This document shows, in pieces, positions 1 through 6,176 of a DNA stretch of 12,154 nt; within the stretch, counting starts at the first letter, position 1, and each line of letters starts with the position of its first letter. The DNA comes from Chloroflexota bacterium. Its GTDB lineage: Bacteria > Chloroflexota > Dehalococcoidia > UBA2247 > RBG-13-53-26. The position numbers were made by a program, and so were the translations under genes. The stretch is from the NCBI GenBank assembly GCA_003650185.1, contig QMOF01000048.1, positions 1-12,154 of the forward strand. Reading direction: 5' to 3'. Under the pieces are notes generated by a model. That model saw only the letters and a list, made by a program, of their open reading frames with translations, had not been told where the DNA came from and did not search any database.

Positions 1-46
1 CCACCAGCCCAGCCACTGCCCAACGACGGTACCCCCACCCACACCC

Positions 47-262
47 TCACGCCATCGTCATGCCGCCGTCGACGCTGATGGTCTGGCCGGTGATGTACGA
101 GGCATGGTCGGCGGCCAGGTAGACTAACAATGTTGCCGATATCCTGGACCGTGCCCAGCCACGCCAGGGGAGACAGCCGGGCGATCTTGGCCCGCAGCTG
201 CGGCATGAAAGCGTCTATCATCGGTTTCCAGTAGCTCCCCCCTCCCCATTGTAACCGTCTGA
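47..262 (-). pseudogene. 3' end of a short-chain dehydrogenase/reductase (SDR), frameshifted
   Basis: Read on the minus strand, the last 25 or so codons give YLAADHASYITGQTISVDGG followed by MTMA and a stop at 47-49. This is the classic SDR C-terminus (a YITGQ motif and a GG before the end). The preceding part, with KPMIDAFMPQLRAKIARLSP and then GTVQDIGN, lies in a different frame. The switch is at about 128-131, where one extra base breaks the frame; removing it restores a normal run through DIGN to YLAAD. Upstream of about 262 I cannot recognise SDR sequence: no YxxxK and no Rossmann glycines. It is therefore either a decayed fragment or a real gene end damaged by a single-base assembly error. 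Family confidence is high; the 5' limit is uncertain. Confidence 0.7.
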
Positions 263-700
263 CCGGCTTGAGGCCATCGCGCTGCGTTGGCTGGCCCACA
301 ATCTTGCCCAGCCTACACGCCGGGCCGAGCCCACGTGGAGGCCGCGACCGCAAATCCCCAGCGGCACCACGGCATTACTCCACGTCGACCTCAAAAGAGG
401 TCTCCTGCACGCGAGGCCGAGTGTAGGAGAGCCTTTCCAGGCTCGACCGGGGGAGGGGAACCTTGCCGCTGACCCCTGAGCACCGTGACCGACAGCAGCT
501 TTGTGTGCTATATTAGCCCGTGGACGCCCCGGCCAGGCACCGGGCGACGAAACAGTTGGTACGCATGACGGGCAAACGGATGAGCTGGACTCTACCGGCA
601 TTTCCGGAGGCTCCCAGGTGATCATTCCGGCACCAAAGAACAATCTCTTCAGGCGCCGTAGCCTGAATAGACGCGCTTCGACACCGATGCAGGAGGTCAG
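263..700. other. Non-coding stretch between the SDR remnant and the activator gene
   Basis: I see no convincing gene here. Open frames on both strands have no family resemblance or good ribosome site and look like chance reading in GC-rich DNA. It holds the hairpin pair at 387-444. A weak promoter-like pair reads toward the activator gene: GTGACC at 485-490 and TATATT at 509-514, 18 bases apart. The -35 matches only four of six bases, so I do not list it as a promoter. The leader from there to the ATG at 701 would be about 180 bases. Confidence 0.5.
387..444. repeat. REP-like pair of hairpins (copy 1)
   Basis: Two perfect short hairpins lie 26 bases apart: GACCTC-AAAA-GAGGTC (387-402) and GAGCCT-TTCC-AGGCTC (429-444). 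The second, with its TGTAG flank at 422-426, resembles 11080-11100 (TGTAG flank, GGAGCC, T-rich loop, AGGC), which sits in a similar hairpin series. A shared flank plus stem-loop in two intergenic sites suggests a dispersed REP-type repeat. Only two copies are visible in this window. Confidence 0.45.
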
Positions 701-1498
701 ATGTTCGTAGCTGGCATAGACATTGGCTCGCGAGGTTCCAAGGCCGTGATCATGGAGGACAACAACATACTCTCCTACAGTATCTGCGATACCGGCCCGG
801 AAAGCGTCAAGACCGCCCAGATGACCATCGCCGAGGCTCTCAAGGGCACCGGCCTGTCACTCGACGACCTCGGCTACGTCGTGGCTACCGGCTACGGCCG
901 GGTGCTGGTCCCCTTCGCCAACACCAACATCTCCGAGATCTCCTGCCATGCCCGCGGGGCGCACTGGTACTTTCCGTCGGTGCGCACCATCCTGGATATG
1001 GGCGGGCAGGACTGCAAGGCGATAAACTGTGACGACCGCGGCCGCGTGACCAACTTCATCATGAACGACAAGTGCGCCGGGGGCACTGGCAGGTTCCTCG
1101 AGATGATCGCCGACGTACTCCAGGTGCCGCTCGAAGAGATCGGCCCTCTGTCCCTGGAGTCGACACACGACATACCCTTCAGCACCGTGTGCGCCGTGTT
1201 TGCCAAGTCCGAAGCCCTCGCCCTGCTCAAGACAGGCGCCGCCAAGAGCGATATCCTGGCAGGTCTGCACGACGCCATAGCCGTCCGGTGCCACAACTTG
1301 CTGAAAAGGGTGTCCATCGAGAAGGACTTCACCATCACCGGAGGTATCTCCAAGAACCCGGGCATGGTGGACAAGATAAGGAGGCGGGTCGGGATGGAGC
1401 CCGTACTCGCTCCCGACCCCCAGATCATCGGCGCCCTCGGGGCAGCACTCTTCGCCCGCGAGCGGGCCGAAGCAAGGGAGGCGCAAATTGCGGGCTAA
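701..1498 (+). CDS. BcrAD/BadFG/HgdC-family ATPase activator (2-hydroxyacyl-CoA dehydratase or benzoyl-CoA reductase type)
   Basis: 265 residues, the usual size for HgdC/BcrD-type ASKHA ATPases. These dimers hold one [4Fe-4S] cluster between subunits and couple ATP hydrolysis to pushing a low-potential electron onto a partner enzyme. Visible marks are the N-terminal phosphate loop GIDIGSRGSKAV (residues 5-16), DMGGQDCKAI (99-108), the two cluster cysteines C125 in NDKCAGGTG and C164 in STVCAVFAKSE, and the adenosine-motif region TGGISKN (213-219). No key residue is missing. The ATG follows AGGAGG at 691-696 with a short spacer. The ferredoxin gene overlaps its end. No dehydratase or reductase subunit genes lie beside it, so the substrate cannot be told. 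Family certain; exact role open. Confidence 0.9.
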   Translation: MFVAGIDIGSRGSKAVIMEDNNILSYSICDTGPESVKTAQMTIAEALKGTGLSLDDLGYVVATGYGRVLVPFANTNISEISCHARGAHWYFPSVRTILDMGGQDCKAINCDDRGRVTNFIMNDKCAGGTGRFLEMIADVLQVPLEEIGPLSLESTHDIPFSTVCAVFAKSEALALLKTGAAKSDILAGLHDAIAVRCHNLLKRVSIEKDFTITGGISKNPGMVDKIRRRVGMEPVLAPDPQIIGALGAALFARERAEAREAQIAG

Positions 1499-1763
1499 CT
1501 ACGGATACGCCGATGCCACCGGCGAGTACTACATCACCATCGACACTGACCGGTGCGATGGATGCGGTGAGTGTATCACCGCCTGCCCGGAGGACATGTT
1601 TGAATTGATTGAGGACGACTTCGGCAAGCTGGTGGCCGCTGTCAGAGAGGAGGTCAGGTTGAAAGTAGGCATTCAGTGCCCTGGCTTCCATGCCGCCTGC
1701 TACAAGAACGAAGTCAACTGCCACGCGGCGTGCAAGAACGAGGCCATCAGCCATAGCTGGTAG
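1488..1763 (+). CDS. Small ferredoxin-type [4Fe-4S] protein paired with the activator
   Basis: 91 residues starting at TTG. I chose this start because GGAGG at 1477-1481 stands six bases upstream and the overlap of 11 bases with the activator stop is typical of translational coupling. The first cluster motif is canonical: C23, C26, C29 and C33 in CDGCGECITACPEDMFE. The second set, C64, C71, C78 and C82, has spacing x6-x6-x3 instead of x2-x2-x3. The protein ends in AISHSW. It probably feeds electrons to the ATPase or its target in the cytoplasm. Whether the second set binds a cluster is uncertain; its last pair (CHAAC) resembles the CxxxC half of a normal site. Ferredoxin identity is firm; the electron partner is inferred from position. 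Confidence 0.85.
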   Translation: MRANYGYADATGEYYITIDTDRCDGCGECITACPEDMFELIEDDFGKLVAAVREEVRLKVGIQCPGFHAACYKNEVNCHAACKNEAISHSW

Positions 1764-1822
1764 GCGCGCAGCGCACGTATGCGCCCCGGGCGCGGCCTTC
1801 ACAGCCCACGATCATCGCTTTG

Positions 1823-1842
1823 AGGCGAGCTGAGCCTCGCCT
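1823..1842 (+). terminator. Possible terminator after the activator/ferredoxin pair
   Basis: Perfect 7-bp stem AGGCGAG / CTCGCCT with a 6-base loop, 60 bases after the ferredoxin stop. The sequence after it is pyrimidine-rich but has no long T run, so intrinsic termination would be weak. A smaller GC hairpin (GCGCC-CCG-GGCGC) sits at 1781-1793. Confidence 0.4.
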
Positions 1843-1917
1843 GGCCACCTTTCCTAACCAAATTGCAAGCGTTCCCTACCCGTACCGTATCCCTTCCTTA
1901 TCTTTTTCTTCACCCAC

Positions 1918-1951
1918 TTTAACCTCCTCTTAACCTCCGGCGTGCTAGCCT
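1918..1951 (+). promoter_or_regulatory. PHO-box-like direct repeat with a candidate -10
   Basis: TTTAACCT (1918-1925), three bases, then CTTAACCT (1929-1936) form an 11-bp-period tandem repeat. This matches the 8-mer CTTAACCT repeat with a 3-base spacer described for PhoB-type regulators in cyanobacteria. A poorer third unit, CTTCACCC, lies just upstream, about ten bases off. Nine bases after the repeat comes TAGCCT (1946-1951), a weak -10 preceded by TGC as in extended -10 elements. PhoB sites commonly stand in for the -35 at this distance. It would drive the surface-protein genes. Regulator identity is an inference. Confidence 0.45.
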
Positions 1952-2130
1952 GAAAAGCGGTCGACGTTGCGCACTGTGTCAGCCTGATTCTCTGGTGCAA
2001 GCTTCGTTGGGATTTCGATGAGAACTACCATTGCCCGCCAGCGGTCGATGACCTCGAATGGGAGGTACTGGCCACAGATCGACGTCAGTCGAGCGGGCAC
2101 CTTTCGCCAAGTCCTTATTGACCGTCAGCG

Positions 2131-2167
2131 GTGATGAGCGCACCCCACACGCAGAGGCGCTCATCGC
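2131..2167 (+). other. Hairpin in the leader of gene A
   Basis: GTGATGAGCGC (2131-2141) pairs with GCGCTCATCGC (2157-2167): an 11-bp stem with one T-G wobble and a 15-base loop. It is the strongest stem in the 300-base leader. It does not match any riboswitch class I know. Confidence 0.4.
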
Positions 2168-2221
2168 GCCCTGGGTCTACTCCAAGCAGGCCGGTCGATC
2201 AGGGTGACGCGACAAGAAATC

Positions 2222-2240
2222 CCCCCGATTACATCGGGGG
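2222..2240 (+). other. Stem-loop directly before the gene A ribosome site
   Basis: CCCCCGAT / ATCGGGGG with a 3-base loop (TAC): a perfect 8-bp stem ending five bases before the AAAGGA Shine-Dalgarno at 2245-2250. The place and strength suit a 5' stabilising stem for an abundant mRNA or control of ribosome access. There is no T run, so it is unlikely to be a terminator. Confidence 0.5.
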
Positions 2241-2258
2241 CTAGAAAGGAAACCGATC

Positions 2259-3446
2259 ATGAGCAAGTGCTTAATTGCCCTAGTTGTGACGCTAGCCCTC
2301 CTGCTGTCGCTGGGCGTGGTGCCGGTGATGGCTCAGGGTGAAACTGAGGTCGGCACAACGGCCGTCGTGACCGGCGGTACGACTACGCCGCCGATCATCA
2401 AGTGCAAGTGGGAGCAGGACCAGAGCGGAGTGCTTGAGGCAGGAGACCCGGTGCACGCAAGAGCCGGTTCACAGTTCCTGCCGCCACTGGCATACCAGAA
2501 CACGACGCCCGTGGAGTTCTGGGTCGTGGTGACTGATCCCGACGGCGTGGAAACCGTAAAGCAGGTAGAAGTGCAAGTCTGGCACCCCGAAGGCGCACCG
2601 GACCCCTACGGCATCGGCCAGCCCAACTACTTCAAGTACCAGGTCATCCTGGAAAAGGTTGACAAGTTCGGCGTGGGTATACCTGCCTACGAGGCTGCTC
2701 GCGACGCAGGCCTGGTCACTTACCAGAGTGGGTACACAGACACCGAGGTGATGGACGAGCTCACCAAGTGCACTGCCGAGGTCTACAGAGGTGAAGCGGT
2801 GCTCGACTACCACCAGCCGGCCGGCTGGATCGACCCCGACGATGAGACGGCACCGGGCGGCTACAAGGTGGTCGCTGATGCCTGCGACAACGGCAACGCC
2901 TGGGCCAGTAGCGCTGAGACAGACCTGGAGAACTACTTCGAGTATCTCCCTGGCAGTGGCATGGAGATCGACTTCGGTTCGGTAGACTACGGTACGGTTG
3001 AGGTCTGCTTCAACAAGTGGATCGCCGGTGACACCGTTTTCGAGGAACCGGCGGGCGTTGGTGTGGCTGGACCCGCTGCGGGCCAGGTCAGGGCTACCGT
3101 TCGCAACATCGGCAACGTGGAGATCGAGCTGATGGTGGCACAGGACGATATGGGGTTCGGCTTCAGCGGTGTCGGGCCTCCGCTGCCTGAGGACTGGAAC
3201 GTGGTATACGACATCAGGCTGGGCAACGACCCCGCAAACGAAGTAGTGTACTACCCCTACAAGAAGGCGGCCGATCCCGACCCAGCCGTCATCCCCATGG
3301 TAAAGCTGCCCAACAAGCTCAACCTGTGCCAGACGGAGGAGATCGACCTCTCCATCCACGTGATAAAGGCAAAGCCGGATGTGACCACCTATGGCGGCAA
3401 GATGATACTGGGCTACGAGGCCATCCAGACAATGGTCTCTATGTAG
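2259..3446 (+). CDS. Exported surface protein A, paralogue of the protein at 4964-6151
   Basis: 395 residues. A signal peptide is clear: hydrophobic core IALVVTLALLLSLGVVPV, with likely cleavage near VMA-Q. The mature part is acidic, rich in predicted beta strands and tyrosine, and has no C-terminal anchor. Two blocks are shared with its paralogue: an N-terminal block from KCKWEQD (48-54) through WVVV and EAARDAGL to YHQPAG, and a C-terminal block from EIDFGSVDYG (236-245) through ATVRNIGNV and QDDMGFGF to SIHVIKA, which reads like an Ig-type sandwich. AAAGGA at 2245-2250, eight bases before the ATG, supports the start. The KCKWEQD...WVVV pattern recalls uncharacterised secreted proteins I associate mainly with archaea; this is memory, not a search. 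No enzymatic motif was seen. Probable envelope or S-layer-associated protein, function unknown. Confidence 0.9.
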   Translation: MSKCLIALVVTLALLLSLGVVPVMAQGETEVGTTAVVTGGTTTPPIIKCKWEQDQSGVLEAGDPVHARAGSQFLPPLAYQNTTPVEFWVVVTDPDGVETVKQVEVQVWHPEGAPDPYGIGQPNYFKYQVILEKVDKFGVGIPAYEAARDAGLVTYQSGYTDTEVMDELTKCTAEVYRGEAVLDYHQPAGWIDPDDETAPGGYKVVADACDNGNAWASSAETDLENYFEYLPGSGMEIDFGSVDYGTVEVCFNKWIAGDTVFEEPAGVGVAGPAAGQVRATVRNIGNVEIELMVAQDDMGFGFSGVGPPLPEDWNVVYDIRLGNDPANEVVYYPYKKAADPDPAVIPMVKLPNKLNLCQTEEIDLSIHVIKAKPDVTTYGGKMILGYEAIQTMVSM

Positions 3447-3593
3447 TACCGGGAGCAATGCCGCCTGGCCACAGGCAGGAGAGTGGGAGTGGGTGACCAC
3501 GCGTACGGCGCGACGAAAGGAACCTGTGCGCGTGGTCTCCCTTCTACCGCAGGTGAGACCGAGACGGGGAACAGCCAGCGAAAGGAACGCAAA
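3447..3593 (+). promoter_or_regulatory. A-B spacer with two mutually exclusive stems and a duplicated ribosome-site motif
   Basis: GACCACGCG (3495-3503) pairs perfectly with CGCGTGGTC (3529-3537). GGTCTC (3534-3539) pairs with GAGACC (3555-3560). The two stems share 3534-3537, so only one can form at a time. The loop of the first contains CGAAAGGAAC, and the same ten bases recur just before gene B, where they supply its ribosome site (AAAGGA at 3581-3586). A small stem GCCTG-GCCA-CAGGC lies at 3463-3476. Layout seen directly; a control role is inferred. Confidence 0.4.
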
Positions 3594-4634
3594 ATGGGCA
3601 TCAAGTTCACAACAGGCGCTGTAGCTATCCTGATTATATGCTTATCGCTCATGCTGCTGTGGCCGACGAGTGCCAGCGCGGGTGGTCTGGGGGTAGCTCC
3701 TGCAATCATCCACATTGGACATGCAGCAATAGGCGAGTCTAACCGGACAACGCTGTCTCTGAAGTACACGGGCCAAGAGGAATGCGTCATCCAGGCCAGC
3801 GCGGAGGGCCAGATAGCCGACTGGGTCACGTTTCACAGGCTGGAGGACACAGAGACACCAGTTACGAGCGTCACCGCACCTCCAGGACTGTGGACATATC
3901 TTCAAGCCAGCTTCAATGTCCCGGCAGACGCGCCCCTGGGGACGACCACGGGCACCCTGTCTTTCATGGCCATGGCGCCGGAAGCCGAGTCAGGCGGTAC
4001 AGTTGGGCTCCAGGCCAGAGCGAAGGTCACCCTCCACGTGACAGCACGACACAGGATCGGGACGAGAACAGGTCAGGTAGAGACTTCCCAATACTGGTTC
4101 GATTTCACTGAGCTGGATGCCAGCATAGGTAAGTGCGCCGTACAGATAGGTCTGGATGTACGTGACGCGCCTGAAGGAGCAGCCATAGAGATAGCCGCTA
4201 TGAAAACGCTGCCAGCCAAAGTCAATCCAGGCTTCGAAGTGGTTGCGTCAGAAACCGGGATGTCCATTCTTGACGTCGCTTACGTTATCCAGGTGGACAA
4301 GAGCAATCTGGCCACGGAGAACATGGGCTCCGCCACCATCACCCTGAAGGTAGGCCGATCCTGGGTCGAGCACTACGGCGTCGGCAACATAAGGGTACTG
4401 CGGCTAAATGAAGGGGCGGGCCAGGCGTTACCCACCAGCTTTGTCGGCTATGAAGGCGACCTGGCGGTGTTCCAAGCGGTCTCCGAGGATGGCCTGTCCT
4501 ACTTCGGCCTGGTAGCTATATCACCCGTGGCATCTGGCATCAACTGGACATTAGTGGGAAGCATCCTCGGCGGAACGGTACCGATAGCGGCCGCCATCGC
4601 AGGGACGCTGATCTACAGGAGAAAAAGACCCTGA
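3594..4634 (+). CDS. Membrane-anchored surface protein B with PGF-pre-PGF-like domain
   Basis: 346 residues from the ATG at 3594, chosen because AAAGGA stands seven bases upstream and a signal peptide follows at once (AVAILIICLSLMLLW, cleavage near ASA-G). An earlier in-frame ATG at 3483 would put 37 charged residues ahead of the signal. After the signal comes a beta-sandwich-like region (GLGVAPAIIHIGHAAIGE; NVPADAPLGTTTGTLSF) of the kind used in Ig-like surface repeats. Residues about 240-311 (GRSWVEHYGV, then RLNEG, ALPTSFVG, AVFQAVSEDGLSYFGLVAI) match the PGF-pre-PGF pattern known from archaeal surface proteins. A hydrophobic segment (about 318-340) and a basic RRKRP tail anchor the C-terminus. 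No LPXTG or PGF sorting motif is present. It probably displays its domains outside the cell next to A and C. Family call by eye. Confidence 0.85.
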   Translation: MGIKFTTGAVAILIICLSLMLLWPTSASAGGLGVAPAIIHIGHAAIGESNRTTLSLKYTGQEECVIQASAEGQIADWVTFHRLEDTETPVTSVTAPPGLWTYLQASFNVPADAPLGTTTGTLSFMAMAPEAESGGTVGLQARAKVTLHVTARHRIGTRTGQVETSQYWFDFTELDASIGKCAVQIGLDVRDAPEGAAIEIAAMKTLPAKVNPGFEVVASETGMSILDVAYVIQVDKSNLATENMGSATITLKVGRSWVEHYGVGNIRVLRLNEGAGQALPTSFVGYEGDLAVFQAVSEDGLSYFGLVAISPVASGINWTLVGSILGGTVPIAAAIAGTLIYRRKRP

Positions 4635-4654
4635 GAAGCCCTTGGCTTCTCAGG
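4630..4654 (+). terminator. Stem-loop spanning the gene B stop codon
   Basis: CCTGAGAAGCC / GGCTTCTCAGG is a perfect 11-bp stem with a 3-base loop (CTT), and the TGA stop (4632-4634) lies inside its left arm. It is the strongest short hairpin in the window. No T run follows, so it may be a Rho-independent-like terminator of weak type, or a 3' mRNA-protecting stem that separates expression of B from C. Confidence 0.55.
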
Positions 4655-4963
4655 ACCATACAAGTGTAGGGTAGCGCAACTCACAACCTGGGGCCAGTGC
4701 GCGGAAATAACCTGCCCACCGGGAAGCGGTTAGCCATGAGTGACAGGGCTACGCCGCCCAGAGGGGGACACATGGAGGGGCTTCGTCACAGGTGACTAAC
4801 GGATGTTTGCGCGGCTTCAATCATGCCTGCTTCACCCGCGGGCGCGGGTTGTATCGCTCCATCTGTCAACCTGGCAAGCGACTGGGACAAAGAGGCCCAG
4901 GCAAGGCGTCCCCTAGCAACCGTCCCTGCCGGGCATCGCGACCTTAGTAGGTTGGGGGTAACC
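4655..4963 (+). other. Spacer between genes B and C
   Basis: About 310 bases with no supported gene. Small inverted repeats are GTCAC-AG-GTGAC (4785-4796), ACCCGCG-GG-CGCGGGT (4834-4849) and CGACCT-TAGT-AGGTTG (4939-4954, one G-T pair). The last abuts the GGGGGT ribosome site of gene C, as a stem also does for gene A. An ATG at 4823 opens the same frame as C but leads into unrelated sequence before the signal peptide, so I treat it as leader. No riboswitch class could be matched. Confidence 0.45.
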
Positions 4964-6151
4964 ATGAGGAGACCATCGTTGACCCAGAAGACGGCAAAGC
5001 TGTTCCTGGCATTGACTCTGTCAGGACTGATGACCCTGAGTGGGGCTGGACTGCTCTGCTACAGCCACAGCGCCCGAGGCCTTCCGACTTGCTCGGCGGC
5101 TACACTCGACCTGCCGCCGACCCAGGTCTCCGCCAGCCGGACAAGCTCTGCGTCAGAAAGCCGCCCCCCGACAGAGCCGGACTCGACCATCGTCTACGAA
5201 GGCGAAGTCGGGGCGTGGACACCACCGGCAGTCCTCTGCAAATGGGAGCAGGATGCCAGCCCTTGTCTTGAAGACGGCGACCCTTTTCACGAAACACCCG
5301 GGGCTCAGTTTCTGCCAACTCTCGACTTCCATGTGCCGAAAAGCGTCCAGTACTGGGTCGTGGTGAGAAGCTCCGAGGGCCTGGACAGCATAGCCCAGGT
5401 AACCGTGAACGTGTTCAGGTCCCTGGGCCCCCCAGAGGCTGATGCCCCTTTGCATCGCCTTGTTCTGCAGAAAGTCGACAAGCCTGAACTGGGCATTGCT
5501 GCCTGCGAGGCTGCCCGCGACGCAGGGCTGATAACCTACCAGGCCGGCTGCTCTCAGGTCGGCATCATGAATGAACTGGCCCAGCCCACCACCCACGTCT
5601 ACATGGCCGAAGGCGTCCTGCCCTACGGGCAACCGGCCGGCGAATACAGAGTGGTGGCCGACGCCCGCGACTACTGTGACGTGTGGGCCAGCCATGACGG
5701 AATGCACCTGCAGAACCACTTCACTTATGTACCCGTCTGCGCCGTGGAGATCGACTTCACTACCGTCAACTACGGCGACATCGACGTCTGCACCAACAAG
5801 TGGATTGAAGGCGACAAGGTATTCAACGAAGCCGGGGGCGTGGCGCCAGAGCACAACCGGGCCACTGTCCGCAACATCGGCAACGTAGACCTCAAAATCA
5901 CCGTGGAACAGGACGACATGCAGTTCGGCTTCTTAGGGTCCAGGAAGAACCCTGCCTGGAACGTGGAATTTGACGTCAGACTGGGGAGTAACACGTCAAA
6001 TGAGGTGACCTACCTGCCCTACCAGAGAGTGACATTGCCCAATATGCTACCGTGCGGCTCGGCAGATGAACTCAACTTCTCCATCCACGTGAAACGCGCT
6101 ACCGCAGGTCCACACTCAGGCGCCATGACCATCGGATGCGAGCCCGGCTAA
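4964..6151 (+). CDS. Exported surface protein C, cysteine-rich paralogue of protein A
   Basis: 395 residues from the ATG at 4964, chosen for GGGGGT at 4954-4959 and for the basic N-terminus followed by a hydrophobic segment (LFLALTLSGLMTLSGAGLL). An ATG at 4823 would add 47 non-conserved residues. A Ser/Pro-rich linker (about 45-80) precedes the conserved part. From CKWEQD (92-97) to SIHVKRA the order of motifs equals protein A: QFLP, YWVVV, KVDK, EAARDAGLITYQ, QPAG, VVADA, EIDF, NKWIEGD, ATVRNIGNV, QDDMQFGF, RLG, NEV. By eye about half the residues agree. It has eleven cysteines against five in mature A; three align (92, 276, 364). LLC at the signal end is not a proper lipobox. No anchor is visible. 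Likely an envelope protein arisen by duplication. Confidence 0.88.
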   Translation: MRRPSLTQKTAKLFLALTLSGLMTLSGAGLLCYSHSARGLPTCSAATLDLPPTQVSASRTSSASESRPPTEPDSTIVYEGEVGAWTPPAVLCKWEQDASPCLEDGDPFHETPGAQFLPTLDFHVPKSVQYWVVVRSSEGLDSIAQVTVNVFRSLGPPEADAPLHRLVLQKVDKPELGIAACEAARDAGLITYQAGCSQVGIMNELAQPTTHVYMAEGVLPYGQPAGEYRVVADARDYCDVWASHDGMHLQNHFTYVPVCAVEIDFTTVNYGDIDVCTNKWIEGDKVFNEAGGVAPEHNRATVRNIGNVDLKITVEQDDMQFGFLGSRKNPAWNVEFDVRLGSNTSNEVTYLPYQRVTLPNMLPCGSADELNFSIHVKRATAGPHSGAMTIGCEPG

Positions 6152-6176
6152 CCCAGCGGCCACCAGCGTCGACAGA

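Larger units (their letters stand above)
1764..2258 (+). other. Long intergenic region / leader of the surface-protein cassette
   Basis: 495 bases without a convincing gene. In order it holds a GC-rich hairpin (1781-1793), the terminator-like stem at 1823-1842, a strongly pyrimidine-rich tract from about 1845 to 1940, the PHO-box-like repeat with a -10 (1918-1951), then about 300 bases rich in small stems (2079-2092, 2131-2167, 2222-2240). CAGCGGT followed closely by GATGA occurs twice (near 2038 and 2126). If transcription starts just after 1951, this is a 5' leader of about 300 bases. A 38-codon frame at 2018-2134 is present but unsupported. Confidence 0.5.

Noticed and set aside
540..620. 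Possible c-di-GMP-I riboswitch (CGCATGACGGGCAAACGG-like stretch)
   Set aside because: The first half resembles the GGGCAAACC core, but the second conserved block with GGGACGCAAAGCC is absent.
501..710. 69-codon frame ahead of the activator gene
   Set aside because: No ribosome site, no recognisable sequence, and it runs into the activator start.
2018..2134. 38-codon frame in the leader of gene A
   Set aside because: Only a weak GGGA upstream, no family pattern, and it overlaps leader stems. Not enough to call a gene.
2469..3500. Long open frame of 343 codons on the minus strand
   Set aside because: Fully antisense to surface protein A, whose signal peptide and paralogue prove the plus strand. 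It arises from GC-rich codon use. The same holds for antisense frames at 857-1486 and 5153-5854.
4530..4634. Sortase or archaeosortase sorting signal in protein B
   Set aside because: There is a membrane span and basic tail but no LPXTG or PGF motif ahead of it, so a simple membrane anchor is the safer reading.
4860..4963. Possible c-di-GMP or other riboswitch before gene C
   Set aside because: GGGACAAAGAGGCCC and the GGTTGGGGGTAACC end look vaguely like GEMM parts, but order and pairing do not fit.
5050..5063. Lipoprotein signal in protein C
   Set aside because: The cysteine follows GLL, not the small residue a lipobox needs at the position before it.
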